NCBI GenBank assembly: GCA_916048095.2
Contig: OU696576.1
Span: 2,273,501 to 2,337,500, forward strand
From: Sacculina carcini
Taxonomy: Eukaryota; Arthropoda; Thecostraca; Sacculinidae
Length of the DNA stretch: 64,000 nt
Reading direction: 5' to 3'
Shown here: positions 50,301 to 53,359 of the stretch, one piece after another
Layout of the letters: every line of letters begins with the position of its first letter
How positions within the stretch are numbered: position 1 is the first letter of the stretch
Notes under the pieces: model-generated
Databases searched by the model: none
The model's input: only the letters and a program-made list of their open reading frames with translations
Told to the model about the DNA's origin: nothing
Position numbers and translations under genes: made by a program

Positions 50301-51117
50301 GTCTCTTTCCAGTTGATGCATACACTGGAGAACACCAATTCGTCGCACTCAACGGCGGTTACACGTGAAATGGCGCGCATTGACGATGCCCTGAGGCGAC
50401 TAGTTTCGCGCCACAACACTGGCGTCAGCTACACGCGAATGTTGCGAATATTGCCGCATTTCAACACTGTCGGTGAGCTTGTGATGAGCGTCATATCATT
50501 CGTAGCGCGTGTGTGTGTGTTTTGTTGCTGGCCGATTTTTTCTCTCGAATATATCGAGCTAAGCTTCTGATAATACCCGTTGGTTGCCGATGTGCGGGAA
50601 TTTGTGCCCCATGGACGTAGGCAGGAATTTGTGCAGGGCGGGCGCGGCAATGGCTGGATCAGGGCGAAGTCCTATTGGTTCAACGTAGTGGTGTTCAATC
50701 ACCATGGAATTGGGGTTTAGTTGTTTGGTCGCGTGGCAATCAGGAGGAGGGGTGGCATGGCATCTATCTCCCCAACTGACCACGTGTGCGTGTGTACGTG
50801 CGGTGCTTTGCGGAACAGTGGTGATGTTGTGTGTGGACGAAGCGAGCGGCCGCGTGCTGCCTCTGCCGGACTCGCTGTGCCACGTGTCGCCGCACTCGAT
50901 CAGCACCATGCCGCTGAGAGCCGCTGCCGCGTCCATCAAGTTGTCCGCCGCGTCCGTCAAGTCGACGGACGCGGCGGGTTGTGGCGACCAGCGGCGGCGT
51001 TGGCTGGCCGTGCTGTTTGGAAAGCAGACGTGGTACACAGCCAACACGGACCGACCCAGCGGGCACGTGCGTATGCTGATGAGGCACCTGCGTCTGGTCG
51101 GCTATACTCCCGTCGTG
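13667..51117 (+). CDS. FASTKD-type mitochondrial RNA-binding protein (7 exons, last exon missing)
   Basis: FAST-kinase-domain proteins act in the mitochondrial matrix in RNA processing, stability or translation (family knowledge). Exon 1 encodes an arginine-containing, acid-free N-terminus from ATG 13667 that looks like a mitochondrial presequence. Helical-repeat sequence follows, with [20 protein letters not shown]. Exon 2 has the family hallmark [14 protein letters not shown]. Exon 4 has [21 protein letters not shown]. The last visible exon has a RAP-domain core ([15 protein letters not shown], then [19 protein letters not shown]). Phases fit at every junction (0,0,0,1,0,1,0). The seven exons total about 770 codons, close to vertebrate FASTKD1/FASTKD5-class lengths. 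I cannot say which paralogue it is. The end of RAP, normally including an EW motif, was not found downstream. Introns 3, 4 and 5 are about 13.6, 6.7 and 11.8 kb and full of transposons. Confidence 0.85.
15446..15676 (+). CDS. FASTKD gene exon 2
   Basis: 77 codons, phase 0 in and out. It encodes [35 protein letters not shown] and [20 protein letters not shown], strongly FASTKD-like. The acceptor follows a TG-rich tract and CTTTTCCTTGTGCTCAG. An in-frame alternative acceptor lies six bases downstream. The donor is GGG|GTGAGT. Confidence 0.87.
15758..15850. mobile_element. Solitary hAT-like terminus
   Basis: The sequence CAGTAGTTCCCAACCTTTTT resembles hAT/MITE 5' ends seen elsewhere in the window (for example 63019). 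No partner end or target duplication was found. FASTKD intron 2. Confidence 0.4.
16195..16597. mobile_element. MITE-like element with 16-bp inverted ends
   Basis: ACCGGAGCCGTCAATT at 16195-16210 is the exact reverse complement of AATTGACGGCTCCGGT at 16582-16597. 403 bp, non-coding. No convincing target-site duplication, so its boundaries and class are uncertain. Confidence 0.5.
16834..16847 (+). promoter_or_regulatory. CTCF-like motif
   Basis: CCACCAGATGGCGC fits the CTCF core CCASYAGRKGGCRS at every position. It lies in FASTKD intron 2. A chance match is possible. Confidence 0.35.
17513..17680 (+). CDS. FASTKD gene exon 3 (probable GC donor)
   Basis: 56 codons, phase 0. It encodes [20 protein letters not shown], a leucine-rich helix and [14 protein letters not shown]. 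The acceptor is TGTGTTGGCAG. No GT lies at a suitable point. The best fit to exon 4 is a GC donor, AAG|GCGAGA at 17681, only 20 bp before the (AT)n run. Confidence 0.75.
17703..17790. repeat. (AT)n microsatellite
   Basis: AT run of about 88 bp between FASTKD exon 3 and the Penelope-like sequence. It gives spurious IYIYIY frames. Confidence 0.95.
17791..17970 (-). mobile_element. Penelope-like element 5' region with hammerhead-like motif
   Basis: On the minus strand, CTGAGGA (17953-17947), a GGAG/CTCC stem and GAAAC (17929-17925) follow hammerhead-ribozyme core order. A frame reading [20 protein letters not shown] then FNLVCLNEN comes next. That peptide recurs at 49.7 kb ([14 protein letters not shown]) beside the same stem and GAAAC motif, so both are copies of one element family. 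Penelope-like elements are known to carry hammerhead motifs in their terminal repeats. Stem I is not evident here. Confidence 0.55.
17966..19159 (-). CDS. Penelope-like element reverse transcriptase (inverted fragment)
   Basis: An open frame of about 398 codons with Penelope-like RT motifs: [12 protein letters not shown] at about residue 61, MGSPLG at 129, and RYIDD catalytic residues at 160-164. The C-terminal linker has [18 protein letters not shown] and NVRPIEPEK. Just after the linker, where the GIY-YIG domain should begin, the frame is diverted into a local duplication (RPIEPEK and FAHR occur twice) around an 18-bp inverted repeat. The N-terminus is truncated at the junction with the plus-strand endonuclease piece. 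Retrotransposition enzyme, probably inactive. Confidence 0.88.
19163..19355 (+). CDS. Penelope-like GIY-YIG endonuclease fragment
   Basis: The frame reads HHVVYRYTC, then [30 protein letters not shown] and [10 protein letters not shown]. This is the GIY-YIG endonuclease that follows RT in Penelope-like elements: the zinc-binding-like C-x-n-C, the Y/YIG pair and the downstream R and H are present, but the C-terminal half is missing. It is on the strand opposite the RT that should precede it and is joined to the truncated N-terminal end of that RT. Confidence 0.82.
19379..19861. repeat. Palindrome of about 480 bp (inverted dimer of hAT-like ends)
   Basis: The left arm begins CCACAATAATAACG and the right arm ends CGTTATTATTGTGG. 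Matching blocks follow inward (GTGGGTCCACATTTTTAATG-like, CATATGGCCCACGTTGAG, ACCAGTGTTTAGAAGTAG) to a centre near 19640 in GAATAT...ATATTC. The (AT)n runs differ in length between arms. TTGAGAAACACTGG in the left arm resembles a hAT terminus, so this may be two oppositely oriented transposon ends. Confidence 0.88.
20095..20120. mobile_element. hAT-like right terminus
   Basis: AAAGGTTTGAGAAACACT, reversed, is AGTGTTTCTCAAACCTTT, matching the hAT-like end in the palindrome. The right arm of the palindrome plus 19862-20120 may form one non-autonomous element. Confidence 0.35.
20225..20960. repeat. Second locus of the CCCGCCCGTCGTGCGGAAC repeat
   Basis: Decayed and intact copies near 20247, 20463, 20517 and 20661, with the same spacer words as at 1-2750 (AAAAGTCTAAAT, ATTATTGACGAAAT, TTTCCCTCAACCC). 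Non-coding. FASTKD intron 3. Confidence 0.75.
21080..21425 (+). mobile_element. LINE 3' end fragment
   Basis: Encodes [20 protein letters not shown] and [12 protein letters not shown] then a stop, typical of the C-terminus of CR1/L2-class LINE proteins. It ends with GCGCTTTATAAATACACATT and a degenerate (CTTAC)n tail at 21407-21425. 5'-truncated. Confidence 0.7.
21426..22560. other. Unassigned intronic DNA
   Basis: AT-rich sequence without recognisable coding or element ends. A short (CTAC)n run lies near 21848-21868, and a duplicated GAGCCATACATGTATGTGT occurs near 21911 and 21944. Confidence 0.5.
22790..22960 (-). mobile_element. SINE/MITE-like interspersed fragment
   Basis: The minus strand reads GGAGGCGCCAGGAATTCTCC then GGTGGGGGGTTGAGG, whose translation [10 protein letters not shown] is a frequent artefact of a widespread invertebrate repeat. 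Boundaries unknown. Confidence 0.4.
22961..23745. other. Unassigned intronic DNA
   Basis: No recognisable protein, RNA or repeat boundary. A few short open frames lack family resemblance. Confidence 0.5.
23746..25065 (-). pseudogene. Decayed Ty3/gypsy gag-protease-RT copy
   Basis: From right to left on the minus strand: a gag N-terminal stretch ([20 protein letters not shown]) at about 24900-25000, a protease motif [15 protein letters not shown] near 24500, then an RT segment with [54 protein letters not shown] and the FGLAS motif, ending near 23746. Stops and frameshifts separate the parts. The YLDD catalytic box, RNase H and integrase are missing. It resembles, but is diverged from, the element at 40.9-49.0 kb. 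Confidence 0.8.
25066..25790. other. Unassigned intronic DNA
   Basis: Contains short AACCAGAATAACCCCAACC-type runs near 25120 but no recognisable gene or element boundary. Confidence 0.45.
25791..26971 (+). mobile_element. LINE A (CR1/L2-like), 5' half
   Basis: Frames encode [32 protein letters not shown], the linker [20 protein letters not shown] and [40 protein letters not shown] and MISGVPQGS. These are the thumb-to-palm regions of a CR1/L2-class RT, with several frameshifts. At 25925-25972 a hAT-like fragment (GCAACCAAAAAACGG... GCATCTCTA) interrupts the linker. The copy breaks at GVPQGS where LINE B begins, and it resumes at 28950. Confidence 0.8.
26972..28949 (+). mobile_element. LINE B, a second LINE clade nested inside LINE A
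   Basis: Frames encode [71 protein letters not shown] and a C-terminal C-x2-C...H...C finger ([20 protein letters not shown]). This is a LINE clade different from the host copy. A single-base break near 27409 and another near 27790 split the ORF. The 3' UTR contains an (AT)n tract and ends in (TCTGA)n at 28931-28948, directly before LINE A resumes. Confidence 0.8.
28676..28748. repeat. (AT)n microsatellite
   Basis: AT dinucleotide run in the 3' UTR of LINE B. Confidence 0.95.
28950..30125 (+). mobile_element. LINE A, 3' half
   Basis: It resumes exactly where the first half stopped: [26 protein letters not shown] (ADD catalytic box), [36 protein letters not shown], then a stop at 29344 and further decayed frames. 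The 3' UTR has (CAGA)n-like repeats at 29870-29950, and the element ends GGCAAATAAATTTACTTTAC with an (ACTTT)n tail at about 30105-30125. Confidence 0.8.
30126..31312. other. FASTKD intron 3, distal part
   Basis: No gene or clear transposon. Contains a (CT)n microsatellite at 30489-30532 and a short (CA)n near 30716-30728. Confidence 0.5.
30489..30532. repeat. (CT)n microsatellite
   Basis: CTCTCT run with one ATCT interruption. Confidence 0.95.
31313..31748 (+). CDS. FASTKD gene exon 4
   Basis: 145 codons plus one base, phase 0 in and 1 out. It encodes [20 protein letters not shown], a Q/D-rich linker, then [20 protein letters not shown] and [11 protein letters not shown]. The acceptor is GTATTCGTAG and the donor AAAC|GTGAGTG. 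The N-terminal boundary is less certain than the C-terminal one because the linker is low-complexity. Confidence 0.8.
32061..33632 (+). mobile_element. Non-autonomous hAT-like element, copy A
   Basis: Ends TAGTGATGC and GCATCTCTA (reversed TAGAGATGC) form 9-bp inverted repeats with one mismatch. An 8-bp duplication TATATGTC flanks it at 32053-32060 and 33633-33640. The 1572-bp body is AT-rich with many T8 and A8 runs and no transposase. Copy B at 35698-37208 is the same element in reverse orientation (shared TTAGCCCCAATTGTCA, CATCTTTACGTGTC and ACCGGACCCGG-type words). Located in FASTKD intron 4. Confidence 0.8.
34390..37545 (+). mobile_element. LINE C (CR1/Jockey-like), interrupted by hAT copy B
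   Basis: Pieces in order: [66 protein letters not shown] (catalytic box), [37 protein letters not shown]. The C-terminal KKLGWLP stops at 35697 and resumes at 37217 with [28 protein letters not shown] and a final LHKHLLEFY-type end. Frameshifts are frequent, and an (AT)n run sits at 35240-35263. The segment between 35698 and 37208 is the nested hAT-like element. Confidence 0.8.
35698..37208 (-). mobile_element. Non-autonomous hAT-like element, copy B (inside LINE C)
   Basis: The left end TGGAGATGC and right end GCATCAGTA match the ends of copy A in reverse orientation. The flanks GGCTTCCC (35690-35697) and GGATTCCC (37209-37216) are a 7/8 duplication. Removing the element and one duplication joins the LINE motif GWLP to FKLL in frame, which confirms the boundaries. 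Confidence 0.85.
38348..38386 (+). repeat. (TG)n microsatellite before exon 5
   Basis: Pure TG run ending 13 bp upstream of the FASTKD exon 5 acceptor. Confidence 0.95.
38400..38515 (+). CDS. FASTKD gene exon 5
   Basis: Phase 1 in and 0 out. It encodes [20 protein letters not shown], then [18 protein letters not shown], open and helix-like. The acceptor is a long (TG)n followed by CGTGCGTATATATAG. The donor is AAG|GTTCGG. It is too short to stand out alone but is supported by phase and composition. Confidence 0.72.
38690..40765 (-). mobile_element. LINE D (same class as LINE C), 5'-truncated
   Basis: Reading leftward from 40765: [121 protein letters not shown] (ADG instead of ADD), then after a gap [34 protein letters not shown] and [15 protein letters not shown]. 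Several frameshifts, an ATT triplet repeat inside the C-terminal region and a catalytic-box substitution show it is dead. Confidence 0.8.
40892..41153 (+). repeat. Left LTR (plus orientation)
   Basis: Starts TGTAGTGTCC and ends GAACATTACA. Its last about 180 bp correspond to the LTR pieces at 45328-45530 and 45576-45677, but on the opposite strand. It is followed by CATAT and a primer-binding-site-like TGGCGACGAGGATGG at 41160-41174, complementary to the 3' end of tRNA-Ser. Confidence 0.8.
41160..41174 (+). other. Primer binding site for tRNA-Ser
   Basis: TGGCGACGAGGATGG is complementary to the CCATCCTCGTCGCCA 3' terminus of animal tRNA-Ser(GCT). It lies seven bases after the LTR end. Ser-tRNA priming is known for gypsy-group elements such as 17.6 and 297. 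Confidence 0.65.
41232..41915 (-). CDS. Gypsy integrase C-terminus (shifted frame)
   Basis: Continues integrase after a frameshift near 41850: [60 protein letters not shown] and a proline/serine-rich tail. This GPY/F-type domain binds DNA or directs integration in Ty3/gypsy elements. No 3' LTR in the expected orientation follows. The right-facing LTR lies there instead. Confidence 0.8.
   Translation of the reverse strand: MDKPGETRRRLRGAHSNATGTVPQHCSTGVSPSEMLHGRMMRLALPVAHDKPHRPSPGKRIRTQQRRNAAAYDSRFAVRTPRFKVGDAVYVRRQDHVQKRQSRFRGPFTVVGQTGMSSFRLSDGSSRNTAHLAPSSRPPAPFEDAGEVDMPDMLPSGSPPTDSSVPCDNDQQPGDTPTKERSTSPEHRNGATTESHAGLQMQQIPHPLPELPPPRSGRRRWRPARYT
41795..44005 (-). CDS. Gypsy pol: RT, RNase H, integrase
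   Basis: 736-codon open frame. RT shows [18 protein letters not shown], the [13 protein letters not shown] palm aspartate, [13 protein letters not shown] and YLDD at 158-161. RNase H begins [14 protein letters not shown] at about 305. Integrase has an H-H-C-C zinc region ([14 protein letters not shown], then CQPCQ) and the D-D-E core with [15 protein letters not shown] and [14 protein letters not shown]. The conserved VDLRGLN block reads MYLLGLN here but is intact in the fragment at 48.4-48.9 kb, so this copy is mutated. A two-base deletion near 44060 relative to that fragment separates it from gag-protease. Confidence 0.92.
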   Translation of the reverse strand: MLRSDATPIRCPLRRLPLSVREAVSTELTQLHQAGVIEPIDSSPWISPLVVAKRKDGRIRLCMYLLGLNEQIVSDTHPLPTISELQAQPQGPFLSRIDIRSAYHQLDLAPEWRPLTAFVAHDGLFQFRRVPFGLSSAGSAFQKLLDRVLKEIVGVQHYLDDIVVSGKTQSQHDVRLKRVMAALKAANVTVNYDKSSFSSDSIDFCGYHIDRSGISQLQSHIRKIVDAPTPSSAGELRSFNGLCGWLSHFVPDYATKAAPLFRLLRKETPFERNEYHTATFSQLKTSIVESRPLQPFDPERDIIVTTDASEKGLGAVLSQPDDNGRERMMACWCQRFSDAEAQYSVTERDTLAAVRAIERWKLFLWGRRFLLRTDHSALRTVLSTRYKGRAGARIVRWRARLMMYASRCSMWQVQDYLGPTQCHGCRSTSRSADTTEDLEEVIAVVEGDTITMQEVAEAARNDEQLIALRRAIVEGFPAREKDCDANVRPYFHIRHEVSTDADLVLRNGHQVVAPQKLRARYVEAAHQAHDGAVRTKQLLRSVAWFPGMDRQVEDFVRQCQPCQSSDKVLLNKCRPAPMQSVTPPEKVWSKLGIDAVGPIHCAPRNLRYAITLIDYSSKWVEVALVPAVTSEAIIEFLRNIWAREGYPDEIISDNGTPFVSAVFERYLVERGIKHGRPSAYWPRGNAAIERFNRTLKAWINQAKRDGDFAAHIQTRLAQYRSTVLQGCHRRRCCTAG
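44046..45251 (-). CDS. Gypsy gag and protease
   Basis: 401 codons from ATG 45251. The gag matrix/capsid-like part starts [20 protein letters not shown]. Two cysteine-rich zinc-knuckle-like segments follow (C218-x2-C221-x11-C233, and [11 protein letters not shown] at 243-253). A retroviral-type aspartic protease then has [15 protein letters not shown] at 306 and [11 protein letters not shown]. It stops just before pol because of the small deletion. The leader contains a decayed primer site TGGCAACGAG. Confidence 0.9.
   Translation of the reverse strand: MDRVTSPVPFLNKPGKPNASWAEWRFGFKNYMTAIDGESFSDGRRWAMILHCVGVEAQRAFLALPPSPKVEGETEYDLAMRLFSELYSPKVNVISERFTFRQRRQLPSETTVEFVSVCSLSANCRFGALTDEMIRDQVVETTTHARLRERFLQDASLTLDSLLATAEAFEISRQQSAKMTAPHHAADSDQSSANINATRAYAKRQRQPVAKQSSSSKCTHCGRQHDTPRSQFCPARNSTRDKCGRQGHWAAVCRSTDKPKSIQRSKPVRGVTILACSDAEKPRKLECDATIAISSGRTDEVRLQVDTGASVSVLSLLLARSHFKGAELTPTDVRLFGVGRRPFKVMGTLPATVTVKGQTATTDFFIIDTPSSEDLLGLSAISALGITIHPSEGIVRQVYQR
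45328..45530 (-). repeat. LTR, minus orientation, 5' end replaced
   Basis: Matches the left LTR from GCGCGATTGT to the terminal GGACACTACA (45328). The first about 80 bp of the LTR are missing, and the tRNA-derived segment joins at about 45531. It is followed by TGGCAACGAG, the decayed primer site of the adjoining gag gene. Confidence 0.8.
45536..45569 (+). other. tRNA-Ser 3' end captured in the retroelement
   Basis: GCCCGCGTGGGTTCGGATCC and CATCCTCGTCG reproduce the variable arm, T arm and acceptor strand of animal tRNA-Ser(GCT) and end in CCA (45567-45569). CCA is added after transcription in animals, so this comes from reverse transcription of mature tRNA. Primer sites normally keep only 15-18 bases; here about 34 are present. 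It is only the 3' part of the molecule, not a tRNA gene. Confidence 0.8.
45576..45677 (-). repeat. Partial LTR, minus orientation
   Basis: Repeats the 3' portion of the 45328-45522 LTR (from about CTTAGGTTTGGTCGG to GGACACTACA). It breaks off at 45677 into unrelated sequence. Confidence 0.8.
45776..46147 (-). CDS. Unidentified open frame in the composite element
   Basis: 124 codons with no ATG at the 5' edge (the frame opens with TTG), reading [20 protein letters not shown] then [11 protein letters not shown] and [20 protein letters not shown] do not recognise a family. It lies downstream of the second polymerase on the same strand and may be a 3' ORF or fragment of that element. No membrane segment or metal-binding motif is evident. 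Confidence 0.35.
   Translation of the reverse strand: MSKTTTYRVEHVRFDAMTSLGNASQTVMIRPQTSETPGTARWTHVIATGSSASKDSTAEIGAGYAFAFQLYREELSGHDAYTKNLNNRRQLPPVLNTARFVGMPMDLREQRFQIVKRMTHAVD
46457..47935 (-). CDS. Unusual reverse transcriptase-RNase H polyprotein
   Basis: About 492 codons open from the base after the upstream stop. RT motifs (numbered from 47866): [15 protein letters not shown] with D149, the [14 protein letters not shown] block (PMG rather than the PFG usual in gypsy), YLDDFLAVG at 214-222 and FLGFRI. RNase H follows directly with ATDAS (D351), E380, TDN (D404) and [14 protein letters not shown] (D447). No protease or integrase is attached. The RNase H ending recalls DIRS/VIPER-type and hepadnavirus-like polymerases more than gypsy. 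A 9-bp-stem hairpin overlaps the C-terminal codons at 46464-46485. Confidence 0.82.
   Translation of the reverse strand, partial: NNANQNARSPTFPRDDASNIDDELSMLPCLRPTTARQWRQLTLPNMAGLQTLPAQQVYPRQVQGMLTNGLRTHIPRSARSTWQPTKPTSFLDNLIPALVSADILRPTTARHGPVYRLFAIAKPNGTARYDLNLYDLSPLTEALSHYTIRLPRPTACMQQLALHPSWRMIKFDLRHGFFQLPLHAGLSALLIISYRGKIYQWTRLPMGLASASALMQTVTAAIANALQNQLQITCVAYLDDFLAVGPPQRLQQVRLLLEAWQVQLNHTKSCWTPSRIMDFLGFRITQHNRVIIDINPTTKRQLQQACALAPTQPHVWRRRLAGYMSFLCRTLRLPTTYAALTLFQLTRLATVALMLANIHPVHPAPAIDCLIATDASQRALGLATPNQQWTLPHTASPHIYDAEQRAALWGLAAAFLSGYRMPLILTDNVAVLFNLSRRRISPALLPMFNRFASQRPFRTAYVPTAWNPADAPSRTTTTALSGSRPLACQRPT
47936..48344 (-). CDS. Upstream ORF in frame with the unusual polymerase
   Basis: Open frame bounded upstream by TGA and downstream by TAA at 47938-47936. 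The polymerase continues in the same frame immediately after that TAA. It encodes [19 protein letters not shown], a proline/serine stretch, and an acidic helix [20 protein letters not shown]. No ATG near its 5' end, so it is probably truncated. It could be a gag-like or N-terminal polymerase region expressed by stop-codon readthrough. No family recognised. Confidence 0.45.
48306..48420. repeat. Short tandem repeats at the junction with the gypsy fragment
   Basis: GTTCGGAGCGTTGTCCCC occurs twice (about 48324 and 48397), with a related GTTCGCCGTTGTCCCC between them, right at the point where gypsy RT homology begins (AACAATCCCCTTCAG). Confidence 0.7.
48421..48950 (-). pseudogene. Gypsy RT fragment, second copy
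   Basis: Nearly identical to 43556-44060 in the same orientation. It encodes [56 protein letters not shown] and [20 protein letters not shown]. It ends before YLDD. Its intact VDLRGLN and its frame across the protease-RT boundary show what is damaged in the longer copy. At 48950 it passes into the terminal LTR segment. Confidence 0.85.
49188..49524. mobile_element. Possible MITE with TCGGGGG ends
   Basis: The left end TCGGGGGTATGG and right end ATATCCCCCGA are inverted repeats. An internal TCGGGGGTGTAATTGCATAT near 49438 is similar. No clear target duplication. A related GGGGTATA cluster lies at 62520-62580. Confidence 0.35.
49730..49905 (-). mobile_element. Penelope-like element 5' fragment, second copy
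   Basis: Encodes [37 protein letters not shown], alignable with the copy at 17.8-17.95 kb, preceded by the same GGAG...CTCCGAAACGTT structure. The CTGANGA box is lost here (CAGACAA). Confidence 0.55.
49920..50247. mobile_element. hAT-type MITE
   Basis: The left end CAGTGGTTCTTTACC and reversed right end CAGTGGTTCTTAAAG form inverted repeats. The flanks AATTAGTT and AATTAATA share five of eight bases. The body (GGCGGTTTGGTTCACTCAC, GATATCTGTGCTGCAAGCAA, CAGTAGTAGCCTACTTGTG) recurs at 53.03-53.3 kb. It ends 65 bp before FASTKD exon 6. Confidence 0.7.
50313..50472 (+). CDS. FASTKD gene exon 6
   Basis: Phase 0 in and 1 out. It encodes [30 protein letters not shown] and [11 protein letters not shown]. 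The acceptor is GGTCTCTTTCCAG, one of the few classical pyrimidine-rich ones. The donor is G|GTGAGC. Confidence 0.8.
50819..51117 (+). CDS. FASTKD gene exon 7 (RAP domain)
   Basis: Phase 1 in and 0 out. It encodes [20 protein letters not shown], a short Ser/Ala-rich insert, [15 protein letters not shown] and the RAP core [12 protein letters not shown]. The acceptor is GCGGAACAG after a TG-rich stretch. The donor is GTG|GTGAGT. The gene should continue with a short terminal exon completing RAP. Confidence 0.83.
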
Positions 51118-51134
51118 GTGAGTATATCTCTCTC

Positions 51135-51830
51135 ATTACATTACATTACATTAAGACATTTATATCGCGCTTTTCACCCGAGGGTCTCAAAAGCGCTCAC
51201 ACACACACACACACACACACACAACACACACACACACACAAGCACAAGAGTCATACACATACACAATCGCGAACACACACACTCACCTACATACACACAC
51301 CCATACACACACACAAAACAGACATATAACAGACATATAGACAAGTACATATACGCACAATCACGAACATACACTCACGTTTACATACTCAAAAACACAA
51401 AAATGCACACGCACACACACATACATATTGAATAAGATAGCAAAGCCGACATACAGCACAGAAGACAACACAACATACAACACATTAAGACAACACAACA
51501 GGCATACAACGACATACACTCAGATTGACAAATCACAACACAATAGACACACAAATACAAACCAGAAAACACAACATAACAGACACACAAAGACATACAC
51601 TCAAACAAATAGACAGAGAACACAACACAACAGACACACAAACACAGATAACAGAGCTCAACACAACAACACACATACAGCATACAATGGAGAAACATAC
51701 AGACACAAGAACAGAAAACACACGCATGAAGCACATACACATAGAAGACAGAATTAGGAAACAATCAGACCTTATATTCAGTACTAATATATACAATATT
51801 ATTAAGACAGTAATAAGACTTAGTGAGAAA
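51135..51830 (-). mobile_element. LINE E 3' UTR with conserved tail
   Basis: On the minus strand the region ends GAGCGCTTTTGAGACCCTCG, then GGTGAAAAGCGCGATATAAA and (TAATG)n at 51135-51152, a tail typical of CR1/L2/Rex-type LINEs and their SINEs. CA/AC-rich repeats fill 51196-51720. It directly follows the LINE E coding end. Confidence 0.65.
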
Positions 51831-52887
51831 GAAATTTTTAGTATGTTTTTTGAAAAGAGATAGAGATTTGATTGAGCGTATTGAGGGAGAAAGCCTATTG
51901 TAGATACGAGGTCCTAAGATAGAGAAACAACGATTGTAGTGAGAATGCCTAGAAGGAAAGGAAGGTTCAACTAGTAGAAAAGGATCGTTAGAAGACCTAA
52001 GAGAAAGAGATGAGGTTTTTTAAGACAGAAGGTCAAACATATACGCAGGCTTACGAAGATGAAGAGCTGAATGAATAATTAAACAAATACGATACTCAAC
52101 AAGAGCCTTAATGGGAAGTAACCTAAGTTTTTGTAAATAAGAAGATACATGAGAACCCGAAGGAAGATTAAATATCATACGACAAGCTTTATTAATAATA
52201 GATTGAAGTTTCCTAAGCTGGCGGTGGTTGAGAGATAGTAGAAGAGCACAGCAGTACTGAGTTTTACTAAAGATGAATGAATTAGCTAACTTAAAGGCAG
52301 CAGAGATGGTTATATATCTACGAATGGAATAGATACGCCTAAGTTGATAGTTACAGCACCTGATAATGTCAGATATGTGTGGATCAAAAGAAAGAGAGTT
52401 ATCGAGTATGATACCAAGACTACGTACAGAGCAGGATAGAGGTATACTAAGGGAAGTAGTACTATTAGAAGATGGAAAGAGAATATACTTGGTCTTATCA
52501 GGATTAAGTTTGAGATGACGAGTGAACGCCCATCTTTCTATATCAGATAGGATGGTACTGACTGAAGAGTGAGAAATAGACTCAGACGAGAGAAGGATTT
52601 GAATGTCGTCAGCGAATATTTGGAAGGACACATTGTGACGACGAACAACTTTCCCTACAGAGGTAAGATACATATTGAAGAGGAGAGGGCCTAAGACAGA
52701 GCCTTGAGGTACACCACAAGTTAGTGGACAAGCCTCACTACAAGAATCAGCAGAGGTAGAAACAAACTGAAGTCTATCAGAAAGATAAGAGCGAAAGAAA
52801 GAGAGAGCTGTGCCGCTAATGCCTAAATCTAACAGCGTATCAATAAGAAGCAGATGATTAACAGTGTCAAATGCAGCAGAGATGGAC
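51831..52887 (-). mobile_element. LINE E coding region (CR1-like RT, 5'-truncated)
   Basis: Reading leftward: [75 protein letters not shown] (catalytic ADD), RHLKLNPDKTKYILFPSS, VRSLGIILDNSLSFDPHISD, KLQSIINKACRMIFNLPSG, KLRLLPIKALVEYRICLI. A stop at about 52020 is followed by SILGPRIYNRLSPSIRSIKS. It is the least decayed LINE in the window. Truncated at 52887 by the inverted-repeat element. Confidence 0.85.
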
Positions 52888-52976
52888 TAATCTCGCTAGA
52901 GCAGTGGCTCTCAACCTTATTGGAGGTACTGAACACAAGATGATGCAGCATCAAGATGCATGCATCAAGATGATGA

Positions 52977-53010
<34 letters not shown>

Positions 53011-53359
53011 ACGAGCACAGTATTTCTTAACATGGGTTCGATAGAACCCCAGGGGTTCGGTGAGTCAGTTTCAGGTATTCGGCGGCTTGGTTCACCCACT
53101 CGTATGATTCGTGACGTCAAGCTCTGCTTGGTCATCATTGGCTGCAGTTAATCACGCCACATCACTTGGTCTTGATATCTGTGCTACAAGCAACTCGTTC
53201 CACTCAGTAGTAGCCTACTTGTGACTGTCTTGACCTTACATGATTTGTAATTTTTCTTATAATACTTCAAACACGAATGACTCGGTGAATGCAGGTATGG
53301 ATCTTGTGTTCATTACCTCCAATAAGGTTGAGAGCCACTGCTCTTGCGAGATTAGTCCA
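52883..53359. mobile_element. Long-inverted-repeat hAT-like element
   Basis: TGGACTAATCTCGCTAGAGC on the left matches the reverse of the right end (TGGACTAATCTCGCAAGAGC). Homology continues through CAGTGGCTCTCAACCTTATT, GGAGGTA and GAACACAAGAT, about 60 bp in all. Because the outer 18 bp are also inverted, no 8-bp direct duplication flanks the CAGTGG ends. The interior holds a (CA)n tract and a copy of the MITE body seen at 49.92 kb. Confidence 0.7.
52981..53007. repeat. (CA)n microsatellite
   Basis: CA run inside the long-inverted-repeat element. Confidence 0.9.

Noticed and set aside
50704-51435. Extended frame continuing past the RAP exon into CA repeats
   Set aside because: A GTGAGT donor follows GTG at 51117, and the continuation is the LINE E tail and microsatellite.
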